From Bacilli bacterium (GTDB taxonomy: Bacteria; Bacillota_I; Bacilli_A; RFN20; UBA1709), in contig JAQUTO010000051.1 in assembly GCA_028694305.1 (NCBI GenBank), forward strand, positions 1 to 6,244: a DNA stretch of 6,244 nt, given 5' to 3'. The translations under genes were made by a program, and so were the position numbers. The notes below the pieces were generated by a model that searched no databases, was not told the DNA's origin, and worked only from the letters and a program-made list of their open reading frames with translations. Shown here in pieces: positions 5,618 through 6,244 of the stretch (positions are counted from its first letter, which is position 1; the number at the start of each line of letters is the position of its first letter).

Positions 5618-6244
5618 GTTGGGCCGCCTTTTTAAATGCTTTCTCGCAGCGTTCACAGAGGTGTTCAGCATTAACTTTGTTGGCTGGATACCTATTCCAG
5701 CATCTTTCACACTTAATACCTTCATCTTTTAAGACTTTTACTTGTGAGACTTCTTGTTTTAAGCCATTGTTCTTAACTAACTCTAAATCAGAAACAATGA
5801 AGAAACGAACTTGTTCGGCATGCGACATCTTATTAAAGACCTCGGATGTATATTTATCATTGATGTCTAACTGTAATCTTGCTTCTTGGGCTGAACCAAT
5901 CTCACCTTTACTTCTACTCTCTTCTAAGGCTTTCAAAACCTCAGTTCTTAGTTTTAGTAAGGCGGTATATTCTTTTAAGACTTCTTCATTAACATCTTGT
6001 GGCTTAACCATACTAAGTAAATGAACCGATTCTTCACTCTTATCAGAGGTTAATTGATATAACTCTTCCATCGTATGTGGCAGAATTGGAGCCAGAAGCC
6101 TCAATAATGAATCTAGAACTTCATGTAAGACTGTTTGATATTGTCTTCTGCGTTTAGAATCAAATTCATCGCAATATAAGACATCTTTACCAATATCAAG
6201 ATAGAAAGAACTTAAGTCGTTAGCTAAAAAGTTCTCTAAAACTG
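5610..6244 (-). CDS. ileS: Isoleucyl-tRNA synthetase, C-terminal part (gene cut by window edge)
   Basis: IleS charges tRNA-Ile with isoleucine in the cytoplasm. The last 210 residues are visible; the catalytic HIGH and KMSKS motifs and the editing domain lie beyond the right edge. The visible part has the anticodon-binding helices, with the family hallmarks SSFYLDIGKDVLYC (11-24 of the visible part) and LLRLLAPILPHTMEELY (46-62). A C-terminal zinc finger KCERCW...LCERC follows, with four cysteines at visible residues 178, 181, 196 and 199 (C-x2-C, 14-residue gap, C-x2-C). This is the bacterial IleS type with the zinc domain that binds the tRNA. The frame stays open from the right edge, so there is no separate gene starting near 6104. 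It is the upstream gene of the run ileS-lspA-rluD; any T-box leader would be outside this window. Confidence 0.98.
   Translation of the reverse strand, partial: VLENFLANDLSSFYLDIGKDVLYCDEFDSKRRRQYQTVLHEVLDSLLRLLAPILPHTMEELYQLTSDKSEESVHLLSMVKPQDVNEEVLKEYTALLKLRTEVLKALEESRSKGEIGSAQEARLQLDINDKYTSEVFNKMSHAEQVRFFIVSDLELVKNNGLKQEVSQVKVLKDEGIKCERCWNRYPANKVNAEHLCERCEKAFKKAAQHE

Noticed and set aside
5618..5725. Longer lspA reading frame with a 36-residue N-terminal extension
   Set aside because: It lies entirely over the ileS zinc-finger coding region in another frame, has no LspA-like residues, and the ATG at 5617 has a fitting ribosome binding site and places TM1 correctly.
5677..6024. Plus-strand open frame of 115 codons opposite ileS
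   Set aside because: It is antisense to the IleS C-terminal region, and its Cys/Ser-rich content is explained by the reverse complement of that gene.
5610..6104. A separate small gene for a zinc-ribbon protein
   Set aside because: The frame is open to the right window edge and encodes recognisable IleS upstream of 6104 (SSFYLDIGKDVLYC), so it is the end of ileS.
1..6244. A new defence, toxin-antitoxin, mobile or RNA-based system
   Set aside because: Every stretch is covered by a known housekeeping gene or a short regulatory spacer. The largest intergenic gap is 83 bases between predicted starts (2635-2717), and no repeat array, tRNA-like fold or transposase motif is seen.

Overview
The window is a tightly packed piece of a bacterial chromosome carrying seven housekeeping genes, six of them on the minus strand. 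No mobile element, CRISPR array, tRNA or rRNA is visible. The low G+C content, the strong purine-rich Shine-Dalgarno sites, the presence of both MutS2 and RNase HIII, and the ileS-lspA-rluD order point to the Bacillota. A small-genome Bacilli lineage (Erysipelotrichia- or Acholeplasma-like) is an inference only. All seven Trp codons seen are TGG, no gene frame contains an in-frame TGA, and all six visible stops are TAA. This fits the standard bacterial code and gives no support for a Mycoplasma-type code.

Left block (1-2643, minus strand): mutS2, then uvrC two bases after its stop. The uvrC gene runs off the left edge with 105 codons visible. This looks like a two-gene unit for nucleic-acid maintenance: MutS2 (ATPase, KOW and Smr domains) and the incision nuclease of nucleotide excision repair. 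Centre (2644-2717): a 74-base spacer between divergent genes, with back-to-back extended -10 promoters for mutS2 (minus) and rnhC (plus) that share the same DNA. rnhC (RNase HIII) is the only plus-strand gene. It ends in a strong hairpin that also terminates the convergent gene.

Right block (3628-6244, minus strand): the 3' part of ileS, then lspA (8-base overlap) and rluD (1-base overlap), ending in a hairpin terminator at 4125-4158. Next comes a separate dCMP deaminase gene (comEB type), whose predicted promoter lies inside the DNA of the rluD terminator. The products serve isoleucyl-tRNA charging, lipoprotein signal-peptide cleavage, 23S rRNA pseudouridylation and dUMP supply for dTTP.

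No new multi-gene system was found. The points most worth a second look are the compact shared regulatory DNA (overlapping divergent promoters; a terminator that doubles as a promoter), the repeated TGC-TATnnT promoter form with very short leaders, and a MutS2 Smr domain whose two signature motifs have diverged.
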